From NCBI GenBank assembly GCA_029931535.1, contig JAQPZY010001536.1, positions 3,888,501-3,952,500 of the forward strand: a stretch of 64,000 nucleotides of DNA, written 5' to 3'. Under the pieces are notes generated by a model. The model saw only the letters and a list, made by a program, of their open reading frames with translations. It did not search any database and was not told the DNA's origin. This document shows, piece after piece, positions 1 to 10,697 of this stretch (position 1 is its first letter; every line of letters begins with the position of its first letter). Made by a program: the position numbers and the translations under genes. The DNA comes from Margaritifera margaritifera. Taxonomy: Eukaryota; Mollusca; Bivalvia; Unionida; Margaritiferidae.

Positions 1-558
1 AATATCCAGGGCAAGATTTATTTGCTAATATGTCTTAACAATAAAACAGCTATGTTAGTGTCCGTTCTCTTTTACCAAAATTAATGTGTATTACTAATAA
101 TAGCAACAAACTTGATGGACTTAATAAAATTAGTAACTATGTATTGATCTGCCTTTCTTTCAGATCAACTTTAGATTTCAAGGGAGTTCATTCAAATTTG
201 CGTCAATGATTAGGCCTGATAGTAATACTTCAAACATTAGTAGAAAATGCTTTTAAAAGGAAATCTACACAGTAATTCCTCCAAAAATGTTTCAAATGTT
301 ATATAAATTCTACTGTAACATATAAAAAAAAAGCAACAGACAATGTACAAAAATATTAAGATTATTTACAGCACTATGTTTACAATTGTAAAAAATTGTT
401 ATCACTTCAACCCTCCAGCTATTAGTATTCTCAATACTTTGATTTCAGCTCAAGAATTCTGACAGGTACAAGTAAATCATGCTGGCCAAATAGCCTCTCA
501 ATTCTAAAAACTTTTATCCAATCGTGTGTCTATCACAGTGTATGTTGAAGCAACATCC
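1..558 (-). other. 3' flank / probable 3'UTR of the C16orf87 homologue
   Basis: AT-rich sequence without coding potential lies downstream of the stop codon. A minus-strand AATAAA at 17-22 could end the transcript inside the window. I see no other gene or repeat here. Confidence 0.4.
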
Positions 559-683
559 TCAAGTAGGACTGAACTTTTGTAATGTGAATTTCCGATTAAT
601 TTCAGCCAGAATGATGGAAAACTGGAGAGCCTTCTCTGAAGGCAGTTCTGCAAATACATCAACTTCCACTGGAGGCTTCACTT
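559..683 (-). CDS. C16orf87: C16orf87/UPF0547 homologue, exon 5 (C-terminus)
   Basis: This is the last coding exon. It starts after a clean acceptor (TTTAATTGCAG) and completes a Glu codon split with exon 4. It reads through a conserved C-terminal block containing VEVDVFAELPSEKALQFSII and then LAEINRK, and stops at a TGA (559-561). From memory the vertebrate C16orf87 C-terminus has the same VD-(I/V)-A-L-SEKA-F-LAEINRK pattern, and this block is the best fingerprint of the family. The family has no established biochemical function. Downstream on the minus strand the only canonical AATAAA I see is the complement of 17-22, which would give a 3'UTR of about 540 nt; that end is inference. Confidence 0.92.
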
Positions 684-1831
684 CTGCAATTAAACAACAC
701 AAAAAAAAATTCTTCTTAATTTACATAAAGCAAACCATCTGATACTCGTGACATTCATCTCACCATCCTACATCACCAGCATTTGGATCAAATGAAGCTT
801 TTCTGCATTAGATTTCAGCAAACTGAAACAGTCAAAGTGTTCAAGAATAATCAGAGCCATTCAGACAATAAAACCAGCTGGTGTCATTAATGCACTTTAT
901 CATGCATCTGCAAAGAAAATTTGTTAACTCCATCGATATAGCTGAGAAAAGGGGTAAAACTATTTTCAACAATAGAATGTATATTAACTGAAGTTACAAG
1001 AACTTTCATCCTTTGTGCATCTAAATTATTCACTATATTGGAGGTTTCCAATTATATTGTCAATCGCAGAGAGACACGTTTGGACAAAATGTTGATAAAT
1101 GACAACTGTTTACAGCAATATTCTAGTCAGTAAATCCTAATGCAAATTATATCGTCTCCATTATCAGAGGCATGTCAGAATGCGTCTATCTTGCAAAAGT
1201 CTCTAGAGTTCAGGTATTATATGCAATGATTCTCTATATACTGAGAATGAGTTGTAGAAATCAAAGCCCTTTGTAAGTAAAAACAATCGTGGGAAAAAAT
1301 CAGGAGGTGATGAACTAGCTTGGCTACTTATTACCTATGTTCCATTTGACAAGTGATATTTTGAGTACAAATATGTATAGCTTGTTTAAATTCAATGTGA
1401 CATCAATTCACTCCAATACACATTTCAAGATTCCTGCTTTTACTACTGTATGCGACCTGACATCAAAATCATCTATCTCTATATATAGAGCCCCCATTCT
1501 ACCCCTATCATACGCCCACTATTCTAATGTTTACAGCTGAGTAAATTCTAATGTTTACAGCTGAGCAAACAGCAAACTGACTGAGCCTGTTTTTTTAATC
1601 TACATCCTCATTTTGGGTTTGCTTGCTAAAACCTTGTACTCGTGTAATATTAGGAACTGTCCAAACTGTTTAACTGCCAGCACTACCATATTCATAAATT
1701 ATTTAATCCTTCCCAATCAAGCTCTATCACATTGATAATTCTTGTATCTTATAAAACAGTACACAATTTTAATTTGCTGTACATCTCCTGCTTCACACTG
1801 CAAATGTAATGTACTAAAGGCATAGAAGTCA

Positions 1832-2022
1832 TGGTGGTGCAGTGGTTAGCATGCCAGACCTGCAACCAAAAGGGTCTGAGTTTGAATCCTACCATCAGTT
1901 CAGCCTGGGTCAGCTACTGTAGTGTGTCCTTGGGCAAGATACTTTACTCCAAGCAGTAAATAACCTACTTGTGTTGCTGTACCATAAAACACCAAATCAA
2001 ACCAAACAAAACCAAACTAAAC
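1832..2022 (+). mobile_element. tRNA-derived SINE
   Basis: The head resembles a tRNA gene. An A-box-like TGGTGCAGTGG lies near 1834 and a B-box-like GAGTTTGAATCC near 1878. It is followed by a body with the TCCTTGGGCAAGATACTTTA motif found in several metazoan SINE families, and a tail of CAAAC/CCAAA repeats. The B box has mismatches (TTTGAA for TTCGAA), so this is an old copy. I found no convincing target-site duplication. Confidence 0.7.
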
Positions 2023-2596
2023 GCATGTTTTTAGGGTATTTACTGGTTGCCAATGATGTACACAAACAATTGCCATTCATTCAACTTTGTTTGAATTATA
2101 GCTTGTGTAGGTTGAATGGACAAATCTGTACATATGACATAATGAACAAATATCAAAGAAAATAATTTCAAAATACACAAAAGAACTTTCTGATTAGTGA
2201 TAAACACAACACCAACTTCATACAGAGAATATCTGGTGGACTTGCTATGCACTCTAAGACTACACAAAAGTAGCCATTTACATTTGAAATAATTAATAAA
2301 CTATATGTAGGTCACTTGGACTATCATGTCCAACTACGTGGAAAGAACGGCTGTAAATGGATATATACATGGATGACACTTTTAATAGGTAAGCTGAAGA
2401 TAAACCAACAGAATACAGAACAAAAAGTTACGAGGTATTTGTGAGCATGATATATTCCTTGTATCAGTGAGTAATTAACTAAAGTGGTACCACTTTTTGT
2501 ACTGTAAGTTTACATAATCTTGTATACCTATTGCAATTACTTGAATTTCAGCACTTTATAGAGATGATGTTCAAATGTCATTTGTTCTACAATTGG

Positions 2597-3300
2597 TATA
2601 GCCAGGGCTCGAAATTTTAGGATTTTTTTTTTCTCACTAACCCACCGGATCACCATAATAAATTTTTTACGGATCCTGCCTAAATTTCACCGATCCTGCT
2701 AAAATCAAACAGAAGCCAGCTTAGTTTCTAATTCAACATTTATTATTCATCAGCATCAACTCAATAACAACTGTATTTCACCAAAAAGACTCTTGAAAAG
2801 CTGCAAATTCATGTCCAAACTTATACAAGATGGTCTTGTTCTAAGATGCCACAATTTGTGCTGTTACTAAGGAGCCAACTTTCTGTTTTGATTTCATGTA
2901 TCCCTCTGCCATTATGTGTACGGAGCTGGCATTGTGTGATTTCAGGGATGATTCATGAAAGTGTTTTATGCCCATCAAAGAATCATACTAAGTTACTGGG
3001 TGAGTGGTTTTGACACTTGTCCATTTGTGCCATGAGCATTTATTATACCTCATCAAGTGCACGATATTGGTAGGTACTCAACTAACACAATAAAAAGATC
3101 AATTAACCATTAAAGGAAATACCAATTCATGTTTTATTTGATACATCTGACACAAGACTATTTGTTAACTGTAAGGATAGTGACTGGTGGTAATTTTCAC
3201 TGCTCCAACGGATTTGTGATGACTGGGGTTTTAGTGACCTGTTGGCAAAGTCTATAACCGCGGGTATGCAGATTAGCGTTAATTTTAAGCCCTGATAGCT
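2597..3300. mobile_element. Short nonautonomous DNA transposon (hAT-like termini)
   Basis: The left terminus reads GCCAGGGCTCGAAATTTTAG. The complement of the right end reads ATCAGGGCTTAAAATTAACG. The two ends form an imperfect inverted repeat about 700 bp apart, and the CAGGGCT opening resembles hAT termini. Five bases, ATAGC, occur on both flanks. A standard hAT duplication would be 8 bp, so class assignment is tentative. No coding sequence is visible inside. Confidence 0.5.
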
Positions 3301-4171
3301 ATAAAGTTTCCATAATAGTGAGAAAAAAAATTTGTCTTTTGATTCCTCCGCTGGACTTCAAAACATTCAGACTGTTTCCTCCCAACCCAGAAAAAATATC
3401 ACCACATTTTTCAAGTTCTTAATTTCATGAATTGAAAAGTTCATGCAATCATGTTCCTGACTGCTTTAGCATCTTCTTTCTTTGTCTCATATCTATTCAT
3501 TCCAAATTATGTATGCTTTTGTGCTTTTTTGCTAAAAAAGGTTTATCCTTCATCTCCAGTAATATGTGAATTTGTTTTAGGTGGCAGTCTTTGAATATTT
3601 CAACTTTTGATTATGATAGAATTTATCAGTTTCAAGATCCCTCTTCCGCCATCATATCTCATTTGCATGCAGTGTTACTTGTGTTTTCTTTCTTTCTCTC
3701 TTTTTCAACAGATGTGGCATTAGCACAGTTAAATACCAACGTTATCGATGATACTGAACTATAATTTGAATTGTGTGAGAACAAAATAGTTTTGCAACTT
3801 TTTATTTTGATTTTTTTTTTTATAGAGGTACACACATTATACGTTTCGGAAATGATCATAATGTGCTTAACGCAAGTTAGCATACAGCTTTAAAATAACA
3901 TTCTGCATTGGCTACTTAAGTTCAATGACAGGTAAGTACCATGTGGATAACCACCATGACATAATTATATTGCTGCAACCTGCCCATAGTGGATGAGGTC
4001 ATAAAAATCATGATGACCATGATGCCAAGGCCATGGTGGACACTGCATGGACAGATTAAATATCCAACACAGCAATGTGGTTCTTCCTAAAAATATGACA
4101 CATTTACTGTTCTCTCTTCCTGTCTGACTGAGGTAGATCAAACAATATATTGCAAGTTCCAGCAGACTAAC

Positions 4172-4250
4172 CTTTCTCCTCTTCCTTCTTTGGCATGATG
4201 CTTCCCTTTGGTCGGCCACGCTTTTTCCTTGGGCTGTCATCACTCATGCT
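4172..4250 (-). CDS. C16orf87: C16orf87/UPF0547 homologue, exon 4 (AT-hook)
   Basis: The exon is 79 nt, with acceptor TTGTTTCAG and donor AAAG|GTTAGT. It encodes SMSDDSPRKKRGRPKGSIMP followed by KKEEEK, entered in phase 0 and left in phase 1. The KRGRPKG core is an AT-hook (minor-groove DNA contact), embedded in basic and Ser/Asp-rich sequence. The human protein has a GRGRPKSAS segment at the same place, before an acidic/lysine run. It implies a nuclear, DNA- or chromatin-associated role; that is inference, since the family is uncharacterised. Confidence 0.92.
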
Positions 4251-4989
4251 CTGAAACAATAAAAGGTCTCATATTTACATCATAATAAGTGCAGCTTTCA
4301 GAAAACATCTTAACTTTACTGCATCCTACATTCATAAATTTTAAAAAAAAAGAATGAGTCTATGGGTTTTCACCAAAATCTGGCAAGCTTTTTCTGACAG
4401 AACATGGATAAGTGTTGAGATGTTGACCTAACATACCTTTGAGTATAGACATTGGAGTTTGAAAATTATATCAAAGGGACCTACTTTTCCAGTCTTGGTT
4501 TTAAAGGTTGGTAATCTTTATCTTACATGAAGATATACTTTTAATATCAGTAATTTCCAGGTCGGTGTATGCCATGAAACTCCACACCAAGAAATACACT
4601 AAATCATAAAAGTTTGCTCTGATTGTTGACTCCAAAAACAATGCCATCTAGGATACTGCTTACTCAATGTTAATGCTGGTAACTGCTGCTGGATATAAGA
4701 AATTGCACCATAAATGGATGTTAAGTCTAGTATACATATTGCACTAATTATAAAAGCTGTGATAAAGACAAATCATTGTTTGCAGTAAATTTATAAGGTG
4801 CTATTCAAAACTGTCAACTTCTGAAATTAATGCCCGAGTCTTAGCTTTATAAATATTTAAGAAATACTGATAAATAAACAAGCATGACAAAAGAATGAAA
4901 TGTTCTATTTCTACACAACTTTGGTTTACATGGGGTGATGGGTGGGAGGTGTTGTTTTAAGAAGTCTTTTTATACCTAGTGCTGTGTCC

Positions 4990-5185
4990 TAACACTAATC
5001 TAATAAACTAGTATATAACTGTAACATAGTAATACTAATCTAATAAACTAGTACATAACTGTAACATAGTAACACTAATAAACTAGTACATAACTGTAAC
5101 ATAGTAATGTTAATCTAATCAACTAGTACATAAATGTAACATAGTAACACTAATAAACTAGTACACAACTGTAACATAGTATCAT
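4990..5185. repeat. Tandem repeat, about 37-42 bp, 5 copies
   Basis: The core TAAACTAGTACATAACTGTA plus ACATAGTAA recurs five times. Longer copies carry an extra TAATC-type insertion. Copies differ by a few substitutions. Confidence 0.85.
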
Positions 5186-5290
5186 TTATAAGATTTATAT
5201 CTTCAAAATATGTGATTCTGCATAAAACAAGTCAAGAGTTTTCCACCATGAAATTTAAAACCTGTTCATTACCATATATACTTGCATATA

Positions 5291-6521
5291 CAGGGCTGAG
5301 CAAATTTTTTTTCATCCACTTGTCCAGGACAAGTGGTTTCAGAAAATTCACTTGTCCCACCCAACTTTTCACTCGTCCCACCTTACTTTTCACTTGTCCC
5401 AAAACAGTAATCACATGCTGAGATTTGACGAGATGTATGCACTTAATCCATAGAAAGAAAAAACAAAATAATATATAACATAATTATTTCTTAAAAGAAT
5501 TTAATTTTTCAAAAACATTGGTTGATATACATTTGGCTGCTTCAGGTATATATGTTTTAGCTGCTGGATTTGAAAAAATGTCCATATACATGTCTGCCAC
5601 CTGCACCAGCACTAAGCCAGCAGTTGATCGTTCTGTCTGGGTTAAAGTCCTCAAGCTCTGGTCCATTTGCTGAAATGTTCATTAGAATTTGTAAACTCTC
5701 TTGGTTTAAGGAATTCTCACACTCAGTAGCAGTCTTACGTTTTAGCCCTCTACTTTCACAAAAATTGTCCTTCTCCGAATCGTCCTTATTACCTTCCTTG
5801 CAAAAATAATTTAGCAAACTCATTTTATCCACAGTAAATATCAGCTTGCTTAACAACTACTTCTAATGTGATCATAACATACATTTTCTCTGTTAAAATA
5901 TGAACAGAGACAGCTCATAATATAGCAAAATTGTTCGCATGTGGAAGTTAATCCTCTGTTTAATAAATTAAAAATTAAAGAATCATTACCTTCATTTAAT
6001 CAGTTCATAAAGGAAACCAAAACTGATGTCGGTAAAGTACCTTTCATTAATTTAATTACACTGACTCGATGAATTAAAATCATAGTGATCTGCTTGTGAG
6101 GATCTGGTTTGAGTAAACACAATGCAGCAAAGCCACTGAAAAGACTGCTAATTAATCATACTGGCTTTGTTTTGTTTGATGTGTTTTGATTTGCCGATAA
6201 TTTGGTCACTTAGCCCAATATGCAGTCAAGCGGTAACAGAACGTATGCATATGTGACAGTTATCACTGACCACCTGTAGATGTTATACAGGATGTAAATG
6301 TATACATGGAGAGGGGTAGAATCAAGTATTCAGCACGCCCGGAGGGCATGACTGGTCAAATAAAGGTAGATATAGTGATTAAAGCATGAAACTAAGGACT
6401 TGCCCGACTTTTTTAAAATATAAAAAAAGCACTTGTCCCGGACTAGCGACTTGGAAAATGTCATGTGCCAGACTTAAAAATTAATAGTCTGGGACGTCGG
6501 GCTTTGGGATTTGCTCAGTTA
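5291..6521. mobile_element. Putative nonautonomous hAT-like transposon with a captured ORF fragment
   Basis: The left end is CAGGGCTGAGCAAATTTT; the complement of the right end reads AACTGAGCAAATCCC, giving an imperfect inverted terminal repeat. Inside both ends lie repeated CACTTGTCC motifs. A minus-strand open stretch at 5557-5856 (about 99 codons) contains MSLLNYFCKEGNKDD and a later GRHVYGHFFKS. Such an N-terminal fragment would fit a degraded transposase first exon, but I do not recognise a definite domain. Confidence 0.45.
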
Positions 6522-7047
6522 TATTATAAGTTGAGTCAAACTGCAAACAACATAGACCCTAATTTGCCATTTTATAATGCGCAGGCAGATCAGGATCTAT
6601 GTTATTTGTTCTACTGATTAGTCCTTACAGACTGTATAGACCCAGATATACCAGCAAATTATGACTGCAAATCTGGGTCTGCACAGTTTGCAGTTGGATT
6701 TGACTTATAGGTGAGAATATACAGTAATTCCACTTCTGCTCCTATACAATCTCATTTGCTATTGTTATTTTATGAAAATGTAAACTTCTAAAACAATCAT
6801 TATAGTTCAAGAAACTAGATTTGGTTTGTAAAATACTAGGACTATTTATTGCCTGAGATGTCACAATATAATACATATTATGACACAGACATACAAATAC
6901 AACACATATCATTATAAGAATTTAAAAGAAATAATGTCGGATTATTACCAGACAAACTTTTAAACTGAATTATTTACCATTATAAACCTGTTTCTTGTGC
7001 CTATAAGGTCAAGAAGCTAAATGAAAATCTGCAGAAAAAAACATGTC

Positions 7048-8292
7048 TTGATTATAAACAAGACGAAACACTTGAGTTGATTATAAACAAGACAAAACAT
7101 GAGTTGATTATAAACAAAACAATAGAGTTGATTATAAACAAGACAAAACATGAGTTGATTATAAACAAGACAAAACACTTGAGTTGATTATAAACAAGAC
7201 AAAACACAAGTTGATTATAAACAAGACAAAACACTTGAGTTGATTATAAACAAGACAAAACACTTGAGTTGATTATAAACAAAGCAAAACACTTGAGTTG
7301 ATTATAAACAAGACAAAACACGAGTTGATTATAAACAAGACAAAACTCTTGAGTTGATTATAAATAAGACAAAACACTTGAGTTGATTATAAACAAGACA
7401 AAACACTTGAGTTGATTATAAAAAAGACAAAACACTTGAGTTGATTATAAACAAAACAATAGAGTTGATTATAAACAAGACAAAATACGAGTTGATAATA
7501 AACAAGACAAAACAATAGAGTTGATTATAAGCAAGACAAAACACTTGAGTTGATTATAAACAAGACAAAACACAAGTTGATTATAAACAAGACAAAACAC
7601 TTGAGTTGATTATAAACAAGACAAAACACTTGAGTTGATTTTAAACAAAGCAAAACACTTGAGTTGATTATAAACAAGACAAAACACTTGAGTTGATTAT
7701 AAACAAGACAAAACTCTTGAGTTGATTATAAATAAGACAAAACACAAGTTGATTATAAACAAGACAAAACACTTGAGTTGATTATAAAAAGACAAAACAC
7801 TTGAGTTGATTATAAACAAAACAATAGAGTTGATTATAAACAAGACAAAATACGAGTTGATAATAAACAAGACAAAACAATAGAGTTGATTATAAACAAG
7901 ACAAAACACTTGAGTTGATTATAAAAAAGACAAAACACAAGTTGATTATAAACAAGACAAAACACTTGAGTTGATTATAAACAAAGCAAAACACTTGAGT
8001 TGATTATAAACAAGACAAAACTCTTGAGTTGATTATAAATAAGACAAAACACAAGTTGATTATAAACAAGATAAAACACTTGAGTTGATTATAAAAAAGA
8101 CAAAACACTTGAGTTGATTATAAACAAAACAATAGAGTTGATTATAAACAAGACAAAATATGAGTTGATAATAAACAAGACAAAACAATAGAGTTGATTA
8201 TAAACAAGACAAAACAATAAAGTTGATTATAAACAAGACAAAACACGAGTTGATTATAAACAAGACAAAACACTTGAGTTGATTATCAACAA
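7048..8292. repeat. Minisatellite, 27-29 bp unit, about 44 copies, with higher-order structure
   Basis: The unit is GAGTTGATTATAAACAAGAC plus AAAACACTT. Variants end in ACTT, ACG, ACA or AATA. A block of about ten variants recurs in the same order starting near 7345, 7711 and 8021. It begins with an ACTCTTGAG unit carrying TAAATAAG and continues through an AAAAAG unit, an AAACAAAACAATAGAG unit and a TTGATAATAAAC unit. This indicates amplification of a multi-unit block after the basic array had formed. Minus-strand open frames here (CLVYNQL repeats) are by-products. Confidence 0.95.
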
Positions 8293-9239
8293 GAGACCCC
8301 TTTTTGTTGAACACACCTTTTATTTAGAAAAGTAAATATCTTGAACAGTGAGATTAATCTAGTGTGTTGATGGGTGTATGGACTCGCACATGTACACCAA
8401 AAGTGATATTGCTATGTTCAGCTTCAGCTAAGGCTGGCCAACAAAAAATCAATTATAAGTTAGTCTGATCTTTTGTATCCTTTAATCATAGAAAAAAATG
8501 TAACAATTAGGTTCTTTTTTAAATGTCCAATCTTTTGCAGATTTGTAGCTTTATAGCATTAATTCTGAAAATGAAATTTTTTTTTTTTTTAGCTTTTATC
8601 TTTTCCTGTTTATAGTAAACATAAACTTACCAAATTTAATATAAATATAAATATAAACAATAATTTTAAACAGAAATAGATATCATACAACATCATTAAA
8701 AATCACAGGTAAAGTTGAAAGAGCATACACATTTTGTTAGAATAGTAACATGACACAACTTGCACCTAACATTTCAACTACAATCTGGAAATTGTAAGTA
8801 GAGGATTTTTTTCAGGTTAATTGAATCAGAAATCAATAAAGCAGGAGTTATATTGTTTTATAAAGTTTCAAAAATGTATTTTCAATCCAATGATGTGTAG
8901 CATGGAGATGAACCTGTCCAGAATACATTAACTCAGTGTGTATTATCTGAACAGCCTTGATATAATATGGAGCTATTTAACTGGCCATCTTCATACAAGC
9001 AAGCAATCATATCTTGCATTTTACTTTGACTTTGGTTCATTGGCTGAACATGGTGTGATCGTTTCATGCCTCAAGTTAAAGTCTATAACAAACAAAGTTT
9101 TTATTCGAGGCACATCAATGAAGCAATGATTTATGAAATAAATACATCACACTAGGAGCTAGCACAGGTATGTGTTATATGATTCGCCATCTTCCTATGA
9201 CGTGACACAAATAATGTTACACACCAAATACAATAGCAC
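8293..9239. other. AT-rich intronic sequence
   Basis: No gene, RNA or recognisable mobile element is visible. A poly-T run lies near 8579-8591. Confidence 0.5.
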
Positions 9240-9370
9240 ATTGATTTTCATTGACGGTGATGACTGTACCATACATCTTCATAGGCGGTGATGACTGTAC
9301 TATACATTTTCATAGACGGTGATGACTGTACTATACATTTTCATAGGCGGTGATGACTGTACCATACATT
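9240..9370. repeat. Tandem repeat, 31 bp, 4 copies
   Basis: The unit CGGTGATGACTGTACTATAC plus ATTTTCATAG(A/G) repeats four times with single-base changes. Confidence 0.9.
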
Positions 9371-9450
9371 TTCTTTAGTTTTAATATGTAGTAAGAATTT
9401 TTAACTTCCATGACATTTTTATGACATTCATTTTTTAGTCTCAGTTTTGT

Positions 9451-10262
9451 GCTCACTGTATCACAATACTTCCTTCATGATATAATAAACATATCGTCAA
9501 AAGTTCATTGTATCATAATACTTCCCTAATGATATAATATTCATATCATCAACGTTCATTGTATCACAATACTTCCCTCATGATATAATATTCATATTGT
9601 CAACGTTCATTGTATCATAATACTTCCCTCATGATATAATATTCATATTGTCAACGTTCATTGTATCACAATACTTCCCTCATGATATAATATTCATATT
9701 GTCAACGTTCATTGTATCACAATACTTCCCTCATGATATAATATTCATATCGTCAACGTTCATTGTATCATAATACTTCCCTCATGATATAATATTCATA
9801 TCGTCAACGTTCGTTGTATCATAATACTTCCCTCATTATATAATATTCATATCGTCAACGTTCATTGTATCATAATACTTCCCTCATTATATAATATTCA
9901 TATTGTCAACGTTCATTGTATCACAATACTTCCCTCATGATATAATATTCATATCGTCAACATTCATTGTATCATAATACTTCCCTCATGATATAATATT
10001 CATATCGTCAACGTTCGTTGTATCATAATACTTCCCTCATTATATAATATTCATATCGTCAACGTTCATTGTATCATAATACTTCCCTCATTATATAATA
10101 TTCATATCGTCAACGTTCATTGTATCATAATACTTCCCTCATGATATAATATTCATATTGTCAACGTTCATTGTATCATAATACTTCCCTCATGATATAA
10201 TATGCATATTGTATCACAATACTTCACTCACAATATAATATGCATATCATCAAAATTCATTT
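9451..10262. repeat. Minisatellite, 51 bp, about 16 copies
   Basis: The unit is GTTCATTGTATCATAATACT followed by TCCCTCATGATATAATATTC and ATATCGTCAAC. Segregating positions (CATGAT/CATTAT, ATATCG/ATATTG, TCATAA/TCACAA, TTCATT/TTCGTT) occur in runs, so neighbouring copies are more alike. The two outer ends degrade. It lies inside intron 3. Confidence 0.93.
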
Positions 10263-10697
10263 TGATAGTATCAATACCATGGATGAATTGTTACACCTCT
10301 CTAAAATACATACTACCTACAACAGACCAAAATGCTGGAGTCCAAAAATTTAATTGTTTCAAAAAAAATTGAAAAACTGTTATAATGCAATGAAAAGCTA
10401 AACAAGTCATCAACATAAGCATGCAAACATGCTTATCAATTTCATTTGTCTACCTCCAGTGATTTTTGTTTCATTGTGCTAACAAGGTTTTCAAAATTAA
10501 GTTTATCAAGCGCTCAGTGAATGGCACAATATAAGCCTGCCCCATGCTTAATAGTCCTCTCTGTAGGCATTAGTAGGGTATGTGGTCTTGACCTAATTTA
10601 ATGTGCTGAAAAAATTATTTTCTTATTAGACTTACGATGACCATGACCTCTGACCTCTAAGTTTCTTCTTTATCCTAAGTGCATCCACAAATTTGGG

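Larger units (their letters stand above)
684..4171 (-). other. Intron 4 of the C16orf87 homologue
   Basis: The intron has donor GTTAGT (complement of 4166-4171) and acceptor TTGCAG. It contains a tRNA-derived SINE (about 1832-2022) and a short inverted-repeat transposon (about 2597-3300). The remaining sequence is AT-rich with no exon that I can support. Confidence 0.8.

Noticed and set aside
7048..10262. CRISPR-like appearance of regularly spaced repeats
   Set aside because: The units are contiguous with no unique spacers, lie in a eukaryotic intron, and no cas-like gene is present.
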